Shown here piece after piece: positions 21,279 to 33,045 of a stretch of DNA of 64,000 nt. Numbering within the stretch: position 1 is the stretch's first letter; every line of letters begins with the position of its first letter. The translations under genes were made by a program, and so were the position numbers. Source of the DNA: Phaeosaccion multiseriatum (lineage: Eukaryota; Ochrophyta, other classes); NCBI GenBank assembly GCA_965112735.1, contig OZ218962.1, positions 3,162,001 through 3,226,000 on the forward strand, read 5' to 3'. The notes below the pieces were generated by a model, which saw only the letters and a program-made list of their open reading frames with translations, was not told the origin of the DNA and made no database searches.

Positions 21279-22318
21279 TGCACTGAGCCCGCCTTTCCCC
21301 ATGTCTCACAGCATATAATATGATACTTCAACGATAGATTACTTCTATTCAAAGGACCCTCATCTCCTGTGAGTGGGTGTACGGTGTGCGCCTCCCCCCC
21401 CCGGACAGGCCCTATCCTGCCGCTAATGCTGCTGCTGCCGGTGCGGAGATAGCCTGCTTCTGCCTCCTCCCCCCGCCTGCTGCTGCTGCTGCTGTTGCTA
21501 CTGCTGCGCGGGGCGGTGGTGGAAGCCTCGCCGCAGGAGGTCCCGAGGGGGTGTCTCGAGGGGGTGTGGTCTCGCACTCGTCTCGACGCGCCTACCGAGG
21601 AGCGCCGCCCACCCGCAGCAGCCCCACCAACAGGTCAGTGCCTGGTGTCTGGTGTCAGGAAGTCGGTCAGTGAAGCTACGGGGGGACGCGAGTGCCCTGC
21701 CTGCCCATCATAATATGCCTCTAATTTCTCTCTCCCCCCCACTGCATTTCCTTGGCGCAGTGCGGCGAGTAGCGCGGGAGGGTGGTGGGGATGGAGAGGG
21801 AGGTAGGAAGGCAAGATCCAGCGCAGGAGCAACTGAATCCGAGAGGGGAGAGGGATGAGCTTCAGTGAGGGCCGAGCGACAGCAGCGACGGAGAGGAGCG
21901 GCAAGGAGGAAAGCGGCACAGCTGTCGCAGGGGACAGGGAAGCTGAGCAATGGCAGAGTCGGGAGAGGTAGAGACAGCAACTACTTTCTACACAGAGGCA
22001 CCTCTTAGCGTGTGTAATTTAAAGTTCCAATTCTGCTCCAACACGAAGAATTCCAGTTTCATGTCTGCCAGAAGAAATTCCAGCTTTATGTGCTCTCTGC
22101 CACCACTTCCTTCGCTGCAACCACCAGATGTGGCTCTCGGAGCGAGAGCGCGCCTTCCTGGGCCGGCTCAACCGCGGCGTCGGAACAGTTCCGGGGAACT
22201 TAGCCCCCGAGGTAAGAGAGACATCGGGTGCCACCATCTGTGACCGGACTCGGGTAGAATCCATCCCACGCACCAGCCAGCCAGCCAGCCCCCCAAGACA
22301 GACAATATACTCTAGCAA
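21279..22318. repeat. Spacer between FNIP genes 2 and 3, duplicate of 18120-19196
   Basis: Contains the second RRP6 tail fragment (about 21380-21512), the TAATATGCCTCTAATTT block (about 21712) and a shorter form of the dispersed GCGCGCCTTCCTGGGCCGG repeat (about 22150). Near its end a possible splice donor (GAGGTAAGAGAG, 22210) might belong to a 5' UTR intron of copy 3. No coding region recognised. Confidence 0.6.
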
Positions 22319-24574
22319 ATGGAGAAGGGCGGTGCCATTGAGGGCCCGAGGACAGGAGCACTGGAGAAGAACTTCGCGGAGGGAAGGACAATGAAAGAAT
22401 ACCATGCTGTGGCTAGTGAAGGGCCCGCGGCTCTTCGAACCGTGGCGGGGCTCATTTCGAACAAAGCTCTGTGGGGAGTGTGCAAGGAGGTGGATGAGGT
22501 CACCTCCCGCACTCTGGAAATCAGCACCAGCATGCCCGAAGATGTCCAGCACCGCATCCTGCGTATGCTGGAGCGACAGCAGGGAAAGGATGAGAGAAGG
22601 GCCGCTTTTGCTTCTTCATCAGCAGCTGTGCTGTCTACTGCTGCCTCTGCTGCCTCTGGTGCTGCTGGTGGTGATGGTTGTGAGGAACGCGATCTGGAGG
22701 AGGGGGTGCGAAGGAGGTCAGGGAGGAGAAGAGCAAAACAGGAAGAGCAGCAAAAGCGTGGGCAGGGGAAGCGAAATGAGGCTGGACATCAAGGCGAGGG
22801 ACGCTTCTTTCACGTCGTGGCTGTGGAGCTCGGCATCAGGAATTTCCAAGCTTGGCCGGATCACTTGAAAGTGTGTGCTGACAACGATCTGGCAATGGAG
22901 GCACTGGCGCTGCTGCCAGCATCGGTCAAGCGTGTGCGTTTCTCTGACCACTTCAACCATGCCGACGTGTCTCTACCTGGCACACTCGAGGAGGTGGAAT
23001 TTGGCCGGGGATTTAACACATCCATCCATCTCCCTGCCTCGCTCAAGAAGGTCACTTTTGGGCAGGAGTTCAATCAGCACGTGGTCCTTCCTTGTGGTGT
23101 GGAGGAGGTGGAGATGGGGAAGTGCTTTAACCTCCCTCTGGACCTCCCTGCCTCGCTCAAGAAGATCAAATTCGGCTGGGAGTTCAATCAGCAATTGGAC
23201 CTTCCTTGTGGTGTGGAGGAGTTGGTGATGGGGATTGCCTTTAACCTCCCTCTGGAGCTGCCTGCCTCGCTCAAGAAGATCACGTTTGACCAGAAGTTCA
23301 ATCAGCACGTGGTCCTTCCTTGTGGTGTAGAGGAGGTGGAGATGGGGTGTGCGTTTAATCTCCCACTGGAGCTGCCTGCCTCGCTCAAGAAGATCAAATT
23401 CCGCTGGGAGTTCAATCAGCATTTGGTCCTTCCTTGCGGTGTGGAGGAGGTGGTGATGGGGTTAGACTTTGACCTCCCTCTGGACCTCCCTGCTTCTCTG
23501 AAGAAGATCGAATTTGGCCATTTCTTTAATCAGCACGTGGACCTTCCTAGTGGTGTGGAGGAGGTGGTGATGGGGGAGGAGTTTAACCTCCCTCTGGAGC
23601 TGCCTTCCTCGCTCAAGAAGATCAAATTTGGCGAGAAGTTCAATCAGCACTTGGTCCTTCCTTGTGGTGTGGAGGACGTGAATATGGGGAATTTCTTTGA
23701 CCTCCCTCTGGACCTCCCTGCCTCGCTCAAGAAAATCAAATTTGGCGAGAAGTTCAATCAGCACTTGGTCCTGCCTTGCGGTGTGGAGGAGGTGGTGATG
23801 GGGGAGAAGTTTAACCTCCCTCTGGACCTCCCTGACTCGCTCAAGAAGATCAAATTTGGGCAGAAGTTCAATCAGCACGTGGACCTTCCTTGTGGCGTGG
23901 AGGAGGTGGAAATGAGATCTGCCTTTAACCGCCCTCTGGAGCTGCCTGTCTCGCTCAAGAAGATCACTTTTGGCTGTTACTTCAATCAGCAGTTGGTCCT
24001 TCCTTGCGGTGTGGAGGAGGTGGTGATGGGTTGGTACTTTAACCTCCCTCTGGAGCTGCCTGCCTCGCTCAAGAAGATCACTTTTGGCTGGAAGTCACAG
24101 TTCAATCAGCAGCTGGAACTTCCTTGTGGTGTGGAGGAGGTGGTGATGGGGCGTGAATTTAACCTCCCTCTGGACCTTCCAGCCTCTCTGAAGAAAATCA
24201 CGTTTGAGCAGTGGTCAAAGTTCAATCACCACTTGGACCTTCCTTGCGGTGTGGAGGAGGTGGTGATGGGGTGTTACTTTAACCACCCGCTGGAGCTGCC
24301 TGCCTCGCTCAAGAAGATCAGAGTTGCTAAGGTCTCGAACTTCAATCAGCCCCTGGCTCTTCCTTGCGGGGTGGAGGAGGTGGAGATGGGGAAGTGCTTT
24401 AACCACCCTCTGAAGCTGCCTGCTTCTCTCCGGGGGCTCAGACTGAGACCGGAGTACACCTGCCCTCTGGAGAGCCTGCCTGCTGGTTTGAAGCGGCTTG
24501 TGGTTGGAATGAACTGCCCGCTGCCAACAGATGTGCCGAAGGGGCTTGAGGTGACTCGGCTACCGGTACTGTAG
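22319..24574 (+). CDS. FNIP-repeat protein, copy 3 (longest)
   Basis: Intronless frame of 751 residues starting MEKGGAIEGP, with about 26 FNIP repeats and the same cap ending RLPVL. It combines features of both paralogs: the MEKGGA start of copy 2 and a FAEGRTMK segment resembling copy 1. The linker before the repeats is diverged (NFQAWPDHLKVCADND instead of RHYMELMNTANVSADN). Two repeats have FD in place of FN. Its 3' flank runs directly into the 3' end of the intact RRP6 gene 165 bp away, so this is probably the ancestral position. Function unknown. Confidence 0.8.
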   Translation: MEKGGAIEGPRTGALEKNFAEGRTMKEYHAVASEGPAALRTVAGLISNKALWGVCKEVDEVTSRTLEISTSMPEDVQHRILRMLERQQGKDERRAAFASSSAAVLSTAASAASGAAGGDGCEERDLEEGVRRRSGRRRAKQEEQQKRGQGKRNEAGHQGEGRFFHVVAVELGIRNFQAWPDHLKVCADNDLAMEALALLPASVKRVRFSDHFNHADVSLPGTLEEVEFGRGFNTSIHLPASLKKVTFGQEFNQHVVLPCGVEEVEMGKCFNLPLDLPASLKKIKFGWEFNQQLDLPCGVEELVMGIAFNLPLELPASLKKITFDQKFNQHVVLPCGVEEVEMGCAFNLPLELPASLKKIKFRWEFNQHLVLPCGVEEVVMGLDFDLPLDLPASLKKIEFGHFFNQHVDLPSGVEEVVMGEEFNLPLELPSSLKKIKFGEKFNQHLVLPCGVEDVNMGNFFDLPLDLPASLKKIKFGEKFNQHLVLPCGVEEVVMGEKFNLPLDLPDSLKKIKFGQKFNQHVDLPCGVEEVEMRSAFNRPLELPVSLKKITFGCYFNQQLVLPCGVEEVVMGWYFNLPLELPASLKKITFGWKSQFNQQLELPCGVEEVVMGREFNLPLDLPASLKKITFEQWSKFNHHLDLPCGVEEVVMGCYFNHPLELPASLKKIRVAKVSNFNQPLALPCGVEEVEMGKCFNHPLKLPASLRGLRLRPEYTCPLESLPAGLKRLVVGMNCPLPTDVPKGLEVTRLPVL

Positions 24575-24738
24575 TGCACTGAGCTGTAGTGCACTGAGCC
24601 CGCCTTTCCCCATGTCTCACAGCATATAATATGATACTTCAACGATAGATTACTTTTATTCAAAGGACCCTCATCTCCTGTGAGTGGATGTGGTGTACGG
24701 TGTGCGCCTCCCCTCCCGGGACAGGCCCTACTCTGCCG

Positions 24739-24871
24739 CTAATGCTGCTGCTGCCGGTGTGGAGATAGCCTGCTTCTGCCTCCTCCCCCCGCCTGCTGCT
24801 GCTGCTGCTGCTGCGAAGAGCCGCCCCTCCCTGTATGTCCCATCATGCCTTGCCCCTGTCCCTGCCCCTGC

Positions 24872-24908
<37 letters not shown>

Positions 24909-25187
24909 CCTGCTCGTTGGGAGGCCGGCCCCTCCACTGCTGCCCTTGCTGCTGCCCTTGCTGCTGCTGCCCTTGCTGCTGCTGCCCCTGCTGCTGCTGT
25001 TGCTGTGCCAAAAACGGATTGTACCCCCCCCCTCCCCCTCCGGCTGCTCCTCCTCTCCCCTGTAGCCCCTGCCCTTTCCCTTGCACATAAGCCCCCATGA
25101 CCGCCCCCCCCGCCCCCTGTGCGTAGTCGTAGGCTCGGAAACCAGACGGGGGCTGCCCCTGCCCATATGCCTGCCCTTGCCCCTGCC

Positions 25188-25222
<35 letters not shown>

Positions 25223-26378
25223 GGCCCTCCCCCGGAGGCCTGTTGCAGCGAGCCCTGCCCCCCCCCGTGCGGCCTTCGCTCTCTCGAGCTTGGTCTTCCC
25301 GAGCTGTCTCGATCCCTCTTCAAGGCACCCCCTCCTCCTCCTCCTCCTCCTCCTCTGCTGGCCGCCTCCCCCCTGCCCCCCGCTGGTCCTCCCCTCCTTC
25401 CCGGGGGTGTCAGGCCCCTCTCCTTGCCTCGTCTCGACATGGTCGCAGAGGAAGACCTGCCTGCCCCGGGGGGCGCGCTCTGCCCCCCCGGGGCCGTCCC
25501 TCCTCCTCGGGAACCATCCCCTGCCATGCCCCCTGTTGTCGGGCTCCCAAAGCTCCCCCCCCCTGCTGCCGGGGCTGTTGTATCACCAACTGCTGAAGCT
25601 CCGTTTGCTCTGCTGTCAGCTGCGTCGCCGCTGCCCCCCTCCGCTGCCAGACGCTGTGCAGCGCCACAAATGAGAGGTCAAGAGTGAGAGACAAGTATTT
25701 CGAGAGAGGCTCACAGGTACAAGTGGCAGAGACACGAACACGAAACGGAGGGGACCCGCCCAACCATGCGTATCCCGGCCTGAGTGGGCCTGAGTCGGCC
25801 TGAGTGGGCCTGAGTGGGGTCGGCAGTCGTTAGTCAGACCCAAGGCAGCCCACTCACGCCTACAATAACGACCTGCAAACTGCAACTGCAGACTGCAACT
25901 GCAAACAAACTGAGTGCAAGTCCGATGGAGCCTACCCTTACCCTCACCCTCACCCTCACACCCTCACCTGCTGCCTGAGGAGCGCCTGTCTCTGATCGGG
26001 AGTGAGCCATCCAAGCATCTCCATAAAGTCCATCGTGTCCTCCTTCTCCAAGGAGCCGCCAGCTGCAGTAGCTGCGGCTGAATGTGCAACATCTGCACCA
26101 CCCGCCGCACCATCCAGAAGCCCCCCGCCTGGAGCAGTCCCCCCCCTGCCTCCCTTGGCAGACTGTTGTTGGGAGCCCGTGCCCCCTGCTGAATCACCAG
26201 CCGCGTCGACTTCCTCCAGCCTCTCGCCTACCGAAGCACCAACTGCCCCCCCATGCCGCCCCTTCATCCTCTTGCGCCCCTGTGAGCGTCCTCTACCGTG
26301 TCCTCCTCCATCACCGGACTCTGACTCAGACGCCTCATCGTCATTCGCCCCTCCCCCTCCCCCTCCCCCTCCCTCCTC

Positions 26379-26423
<45 letters not shown>

Positions 26424-29400
26424 AGCGTCCCCGAAACTGCTCGATCTCGAAGTAGCGACCGATCCGGATTTTGCGCTGCCAGAAGGCCCGCTGCCATCCC
26501 CCGACCCGGAAACCCCATCTGCCTTCGACCCTTGCGCGTTGCTGCCCTGCTTTGTTGGCGATGGATTGGGGAGGGAGGGGAGGGGACGAGTGGAGCAGAG
26601 CGTTGGTGGTCCGGCACAAAACGACGCCAGGTGTAAGCATGCGACACTCGACATGTAGGCAGGGAGGGACAGAGAGAGGGGCATACAGGGGCATACGGGC
26701 GGACAGGGAGACTCGAAGGTGGGCAGTCTGACTGAAAGGCAGGCAGGCAGGCAACGATAGAGGCGTATGGGCAGGCAGGCGGACACAGGACACACACACA
26801 CACACGATACGCACTTTGGCAGAGGCAGAGGCGGGCATATGGGCCACCTCCTTAAGCTTCTTCTTCTCCTTATTGCGCTTCCGATTCCGATTGGAGATCT
26901 GATGATGATGATGATGATGATGAGGAGGAGGAGGAGGACGGGGGAGAGGAGGTATTGAGTCACAAAAGACACACTCGCGAACACAGGTCGGCCTCAACAG
27001 CGAGCACGGCCGGCCGGGGGAGGGAGGGAAGGGAGGGAAAGAAGCAAGACTACAAAGAAACAGCGCGAGTGCCTGTGCCAGCTATGAGCTCCTCAGTACA
27101 ACCAACTGCCGCGCACCTTGTATATATCCGCCATGCTCTTGGGGATGCCCAGCCCGTCGTCCTCCGCCTCCTCCCCTCCCCATCCGCCACCATCTCCACC
27201 CCTTTCCCCTCTCTGATCCCCTGCCCCCCCCGCGCCCTCCCCATCCCCCCCACCATCGTCTTCGTCATCATCGTCGTCCTCGCCCTCGTCCTCTTCTCCT
27301 TCCCCATCGACTGCCATGCCGTCCTCATCCTCATCCTCCTCCTCCTCCTCCTCCTCCTCCTCCGCCTCGTCCCCGTCCTCCTCTCCTCCGTCCCCGTCCC
27401 CTCCGGCCGCCCCTGTCCCAAAGCCCTGCCCTAATCCATCTCCCCTGCCCCCCCCTGAGGCCAAACTGAGACTCATACTCATGAGCGGCTCCCTTGCGAT
27501 CTCATCCCTAACCCGATTGGCCCGAATTTGACCCGCCGTCAACCCCGAGCCCCCCTGGAGAGACACACCACCCACGGCCATTGCCTCCCTGCCCCCCCCG
27601 GGTGCCCCCCCGGGTCCTCCTCCCCCCCCCTGGGGCCTTAGAGTAAGGCTGTGCGCCATCCTCACAGAGGTATCGTAAGCCTCGTTGCCTGGAGCCACCC
27701 TCGCCACGCCCGCACCCACACCCGCCCCCACGCCCCCTCCGGCCGTCCGACTCGGTGATGAGCCCACGCTGGCAGAGCCTCGCCTGCCCACCATTTCCCT
27801 CCCTCTCCCTCCTCCGTCCGCGCCTCCTTCTCCTGCTTCTCCTCCTCCTTCCGCGCCTCCCGCTGCTGCTGCTGCCCCCCCGCCGCCCCCCGGCGTGGAT
27901 GCCCCCCCCGGGTTCCCCCCGGTGGGCGTCATCCAGCCCGCCGTGCGGTACAGATCCTCCGTGTTTAGCACTGGACTGGCGCTGGCGAGGTGCGGGCTTG
28001 CCCTCCCCAGATGCCCACTGCCGCGATTCAAAGCCGCCGCCGCCGCTGCTGCCGTACTGCCGCCTGTGCCCCCCGGGGAAGACATGCCCACGTTCATCAT
28101 CGGCCCCCCCGGGGAAGAGATGGCAGCAAACACGCCCTTCATGTGCGGAGGGGGAGGGGCGGGCGGGCGGAACCCGTTGGCATCGGAGTCCGTTGAGTCC
28201 GTTGCCCCTGCCTCAGCCCCTCTGGCCTCGGTCCCTCTGGCCTCAGCAGTCTCCGCCGCGACGATGGCCAAAATCTCCTCCGCCCTCGCGGACACGCACA
28301 GAGGAAGTGGGTTGCCGCAGAGGCCCAACTCGTCGTGGGAGCGTGGGAGCGTGCGTGCCACCCTGCCCATGACGTACACAGACATGACGAAGTGCGCGCT
28401 CTCGTCCTCCTCCCGCGCCACCGAGTCCCTCCATGCCCACAGACGCCTCATCACTAGCTCGCCCACCGTGGGAAGGCCTTCTCCCGTAGTCACTCCCGTA
28501 GGCTGCTTCTGCTGGCTGCTGCTGTTGTTGCTTTTGTCGCCTCCTTTCCCCCCCCCCACCGCCGCGCCGCCGGAGGCCTCTCCCCCGGGTACGATGTCTC
28601 CCCTGCCCCCCGTGATGTTGACACTCTTCAGCACCTGAGGGAGAGAGAGGGGGGGTGGGTGGGTGAACAACGAGTAACAACTGTCGGACACATATGACCA
28701 ACTGACTTAGGGGCCCAGTCCTGCGCCTGCCCGGCCCGGCCCCTCTGCACAGAGTCCCCTCCGCCTGGACACTGGACACACCCTTCCCATCCTCGACACT
28801 GGACACACCCTTCCCATCCTCGACACTGGACACACCCTTCCCATCCTCGACACTGGACACGCCCTTCCCATCCTCGACACTGGACACACCCTTCCCATCC
28901 TCGACACTGGACAAACCCTTCCCATCCTCGACACTGGACACACCCTTAGGGCCCATCCTCGACACTGGACACACCCTTCCCATCCTGGACACTGGACACA
29001 CCCTTCCCATCCTGGACACTGGACACACCCTTCCCATCCTCGACACTGGACACACCCTTCCCATCCTGGACACTGGACACACCCTTCCCATCCTGGACAC
29101 TGGACACACCCTTAGGGCCCATCCTCGACACTGGACACACCCTTCCCATCCTCGACACTGGACACACCCTTAGGGCCCATCCTCGACACTGGACACACCC
29201 TTCCCATCCTCGACACTGGACACACCCTTCCCATCCTCGACACTGGACACACCCTTCCCATCCTGGACACTGGACACACCCTTAGGGCCCATCCTCGACA
29301 CTGGACACACCCTTCCCATCCTCGACACTGGACACGCCCTTCCCATCCTCCATTCGTGGCCGTTGCGCCTCCTCCACACTTGTAACTGCTTTCAGTAACT

Positions 29401-30280
29401 GCTTTCTTCCCCGGCCCCTCACCTTTTTGTAACCGTCGGGTACGAAGGGCGACTTTTCATAGCGCGCACGGCAGAGCTCCGCACTGGCCCCCAGCACCTC
29501 TGTCATTGGTGTCAGGCAGTCGGTTTTGGTGTAGTCAGGTATCCAATTTCCCTCTCCACAAGACGCCCTCTGCCTGGCCTTCTGCCCATCTACAACCATC
29601 CGCTACCATCGGCTACCATCCGCTACCATCCCCTACCATCGGCTACCATCCCATTCGTCCCTACCCCCCCCCCCCCCCGGTGCCCGCTCATCCGCTGCCA
29701 TCTACCCCCCAACCCCCGTTCCAATGGCCCACTGACCACTGACCACTGACCACTGACCTGAGATGGCCTCCTTGCTACCTAGACGTGCCCTCAGGAGGTC
29801 GTAGGCGTGCAGCAGGTAGTGCGTGTCCGATACGGCGTAGAGCAGCATGTCCAGGGGCAGAGGGCGGATGCGCCAGTCGCTCATCTGAGGCAAGGTAAGG
29901 CCGTTGGTTGTACGGTCGTACGGCAGTAAGGGAGTTGTTGGAGGGAGAAGAGGAGGGTTGGGAGGGGGGAGGGGAGTGAAACCAAGGAGTGGTGTATGCA
30001 CGACGGGGGTCCGAGGAAGTTGATTGAGATGGATTGGTGGATTGCGTTGACTGGTGGAGGGGGGCTCGAGTCATCGCGACGCCTGACGAATGAACTGACG
30101 AATGAACTGACGAAAGAACTGACGAAGGAACTCAGGAATGAACTGACGAATGAACCGTTGAACGTTCGTACCTGGTGCTTCTTGTCCACAGTGACTCCGC
30201 ACAGGCTGCTCAGCAAGTGTGCGTAGGAGAAGGAGGGGAGGCGGAGCTGCCGAGCCGCACGACCTGTGCGCAGGGGCAAG

Positions 30281-30330
<50 letters not shown>

Positions 30331-30796
30331 GTCACGCAGTCAGGGGGGAGGGGGTTAAGAAGGGGGGAGCTGACTAAAGCCGAAGCCGAATGAGAGGGTA
30401 TACGTCACCTCTACCGCCATGGCCATCTGTGACTCACGCACCTGTGTCGAACACATTGACGAGATAGAGCCCGAAGTCCCTCTGCAGCCACATGACGTCA
30501 CTGTCAGATCCGTGCAGCACCTGACATCAGGTTCAGAGAGAGAAGAGCGGGAAGTAACGGGGGGGGGCAGGGGATGGTCATCAGGGGATGGTCATCAGGG
30601 GATGGCATGCGGTGGGCCCGACGGAGGGAGAGACAGAGGAAGAGGAGGAGTGAGAGGGGGGGGGGATTTGTTGACTTACAGGAGAGATGGGGGGGGGTAC
30701 CTTATTGACTTAAAGGAGAGAGTGACAGGGAGGGCGAGGGGAGAGATTGGAGAGGGGCTGACAGACAGACAGACCGACATAGAGACAGATAGACGG

Positions 30797-30843
<47 letters not shown>

Positions 30844-31698
30844 ACATACTTCCCATTCCTTCCCTTCCCTACCACATACCACCAACACGGGCACCGCACA
30901 AACACTCACCTTGACGATTCGGGGGTGCGTGAGGACGGGCAGCAGCCTCGACACGCAGCGCCTGAGGCGGAGGGTGTCCACCACGAAGTTGCGCTCTCTC
31001 GTGCTGAGCTGCATCAGGCACGTCAGGCCCTGGAACGAGCGGAAGGAGTGGTGCTCCAAGTCGATCGCCACCTGTGAGGAGGAGGAGGAGGAGGAGGGAA
31101 GGGGGCGTTGGGACTCTGCTGGAGGAAGGGAGCGGGACATCATCCTTTCGATGGATCCCCCGGGGGGGCGCCAAGCTGGAAACTGAAACTGTGGCGTCGT
31201 TCTCTTGGCCAAGTTTGGCCCCGAGAAAGGAGTGTTGCTTCCTCCCTTGTGTGCGTTCCTTGCGTGCGTACTGCTTCTGGTACTCACCTCTCGGTGTCTG
31301 GGCCTCCCCGTGCCGCCCTCCTCCTCCTCCAGCAGCTCACTCACGAGGGCATCAAGCCCCTCCTCTGTATCAATATATGTGAACAGCTTGCCCCCCACCC
31401 CCCCCCCCTCCTCATCCTTGACCTCCTCCCCACCTCCACCACCACCAGCAGCTGCAGCATCAGCGGCAGAAGGTAGCAGGGTGGGAGCGACGAGATCGCT
31501 CTCGTGCGGTATCTCGAGCTGCCAGGCCGTGTACTGTAGGGCGTCAAGCTCGGCCAAGTAGGGGTGTGGATACTGCATCACGACGTTCTCATTATCCTCC
31601 TCACTGCGACCGATAGCGCGGCCACTGCCTTCCTCAGCGCCGTCAACCTCCATCACCTCGGGAAGAGAGGCGGGCTGAGTGGAGTGGGCCCGGTGGAG

Positions 31699-31731
<33 letters not shown>

Positions 31732-33045
31732 GAAGAAGGGGGAGGGAGAGGCAATAGGCAACAGGGGAGAGGGGAGAAAGGGTGAGAACACGGAGAGACG
31801 GAAGGAGAGGGACCGAAGTCAGGAAGGGGAAGGGAAGACAAGAAAGCAGGCAGAGGCAGGGAGTGGGGCAGTGTCATAGCACAAGGCTCCGCTAGAGCGG
31901 GACACATCGCTTGGGGTGCCCGATGCCCAATCTCGCCTACCTGCGGGGTGAGATTGAGCGGTACGAGTGCGTTGGGCTTGCTGGTGAGCTTGGGCACGAA
32001 GGGCTGAGTGCTGTTGTCGATGGTGTCCAGAAAGGCCTGCTGCGGCTTGGGGGTCTCGGGCCCAAGCGCGTCTGCCACTCTGTTGCCATCCCTACCGCCC
32101 CTGGCTTTGCTTAGTTGACTGCTCATGGCCAGCACTTGCTTGCCGGCATCGCGCCTTGGAGGGGGGTATGGTAGGGAAGGAGGGGGAGAGACGAGAGGAG
32201 AGGAGAGGGGGAGATGAGGGGAGCCGGAAGGAGGGGCCCAAAGGTCAAAATCACTGCCAGAAACGCCATTCGATCCCTGTCAGAGGTCAAAAGGTATCAC
32301 TCATCGTATCCCTCATCCTCTCCATCCACTGCCATCCTCCGCCCCTCGCCCTCCCCATCCACTAACATCCATTCCCCCCCTCACCCAGCGGTCTCGTCGA
32401 AGAACATGTCCACTTCCTCCAGGAGCCTCTCCATCTCCTCCGCCACCCCCTCGTACGCCGAAGGGTCCCGCGGGTCGGCAAAGGCCTCCTCCAGCGCAGC
32501 AGAGCCCCCGCCCCCTCCCTCGGCAGCCCCTCCCGCTCCTCCTCCCTCCCCGAGCGAGAGCAGCCCCGCGTGTCCAAGGACAGTCTCCATGAGGGAGAGC
32601 ACCTCCCTGGATGCCTCCTCCGCCCTCTCCGAGAACTCGGGAAAGGTGGCGTGGTAGGCGTAGTCTCCCCCGCCTCCTCCCCCTCCCCCTCCTCCATCTG
32701 TTGCTCCCGCTGCTGCCCCTTTGCCGGAGCCCTTGGGGGCTGCATCTTCATCGTCGCTGTTGTATGTGTGACAGAATGATGGTACGTAGGGACCGGGGGG
32801 TGAGGACTAAGTAGCGAGTCGTGCACGTGGAGTCGTGAGTCACAGCTGTTTGAAAATGACACCCTCTGCTCTCCTCTCCCTCTACATAGCAGACTGACAG
32901 AATGACTGACTGACCTGAGAGGCTCGCCGGTGGGTATGGCATTGGAGGCCTTGGTGGCCAGCACCAGCGACTCCAGCAGACCGCCCACGAACTCGTCTGA
33001 GGAGCCCTCCTTGCCAAGCAGCACCTCGTCCAGGCTCTGGCTCAT
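24739..33045 (-). CDS. RRP6: Nuclear exosome 3'-5' exoribonuclease RRP6 (EXOSC10)
   Basis: Thirteen-exon model (33045-32915, 32756-32385, 32154-31941, 31674-31288, 31071-30910, 30520-30442, 30263-30172, 29884-29758, 29499-29423, 28634-27117, 26898-26815, 26546-25968, 25653-24739), 1578 residues, all phases consistent. The N-terminal part resembles PMC2NT. The DEDD-Y exonuclease domain carries VAIDLEHHS (D372, E374), [10 protein letters not shown] (D430) and [14 protein letters not shown] (D499, Y502). An HRDC domain follows ([17 protein letters not shown], ~601-680). The last ~900 residues are disordered: Gly/Pro/Ala-rich, acidic, a basic [15 protein letters not shown] segment, then poly-Gln/Gly-rich. 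RRP6 trims rRNA, snoRNA and unstable transcripts with the nuclear exosome. The tail is far longer than in yeast or human. Introns are loaded with mini- and microsatellites. Shares a 422-bp upstream region with the next gene. Confidence 0.92.
28770..29350. repeat. 27-bp minisatellite in an RRP6 intron
   Basis: About 21 head-to-tail units built on CCTCGACACTGGACACACC plus CTTCCCAT, with sporadic units carrying a CTTAGGGCCCAT variant of different length. It lies in the intron 28635-29422 between the exonuclease and HRDC exons. Being a multiple of three, it reads open (GVSSVEDGK) between the variant units, but those shift the frame, so it is not coding. Confidence 0.9.
30282..30328. repeat. (CA)n microsatellite in an RRP6 intron
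   Basis: About 23 CA units immediately upstream (minus-strand sense) of the exon that starts at 30263. Other simple tracts in RRP6 introns: (GA)n at 30803-30840, poly-G at 31700-31730, and GAACTGACGAAT tandem units at 30085-30155. Confidence 0.85.

Noticed and set aside
25930-25968. CCCTCACCCTCACC run resembling telomeric repeat
   Set aside because: Only a few irregular units in the middle of an intron adjoining a donor site; not TTAGGG-type and not terminal.
28243-29109. Frame of 288 codons with VSRMGRVCP repeats
   Set aside because: Lies across the intronic 27-bp minisatellite and the RRP6 HRDC exon in the wrong frame.
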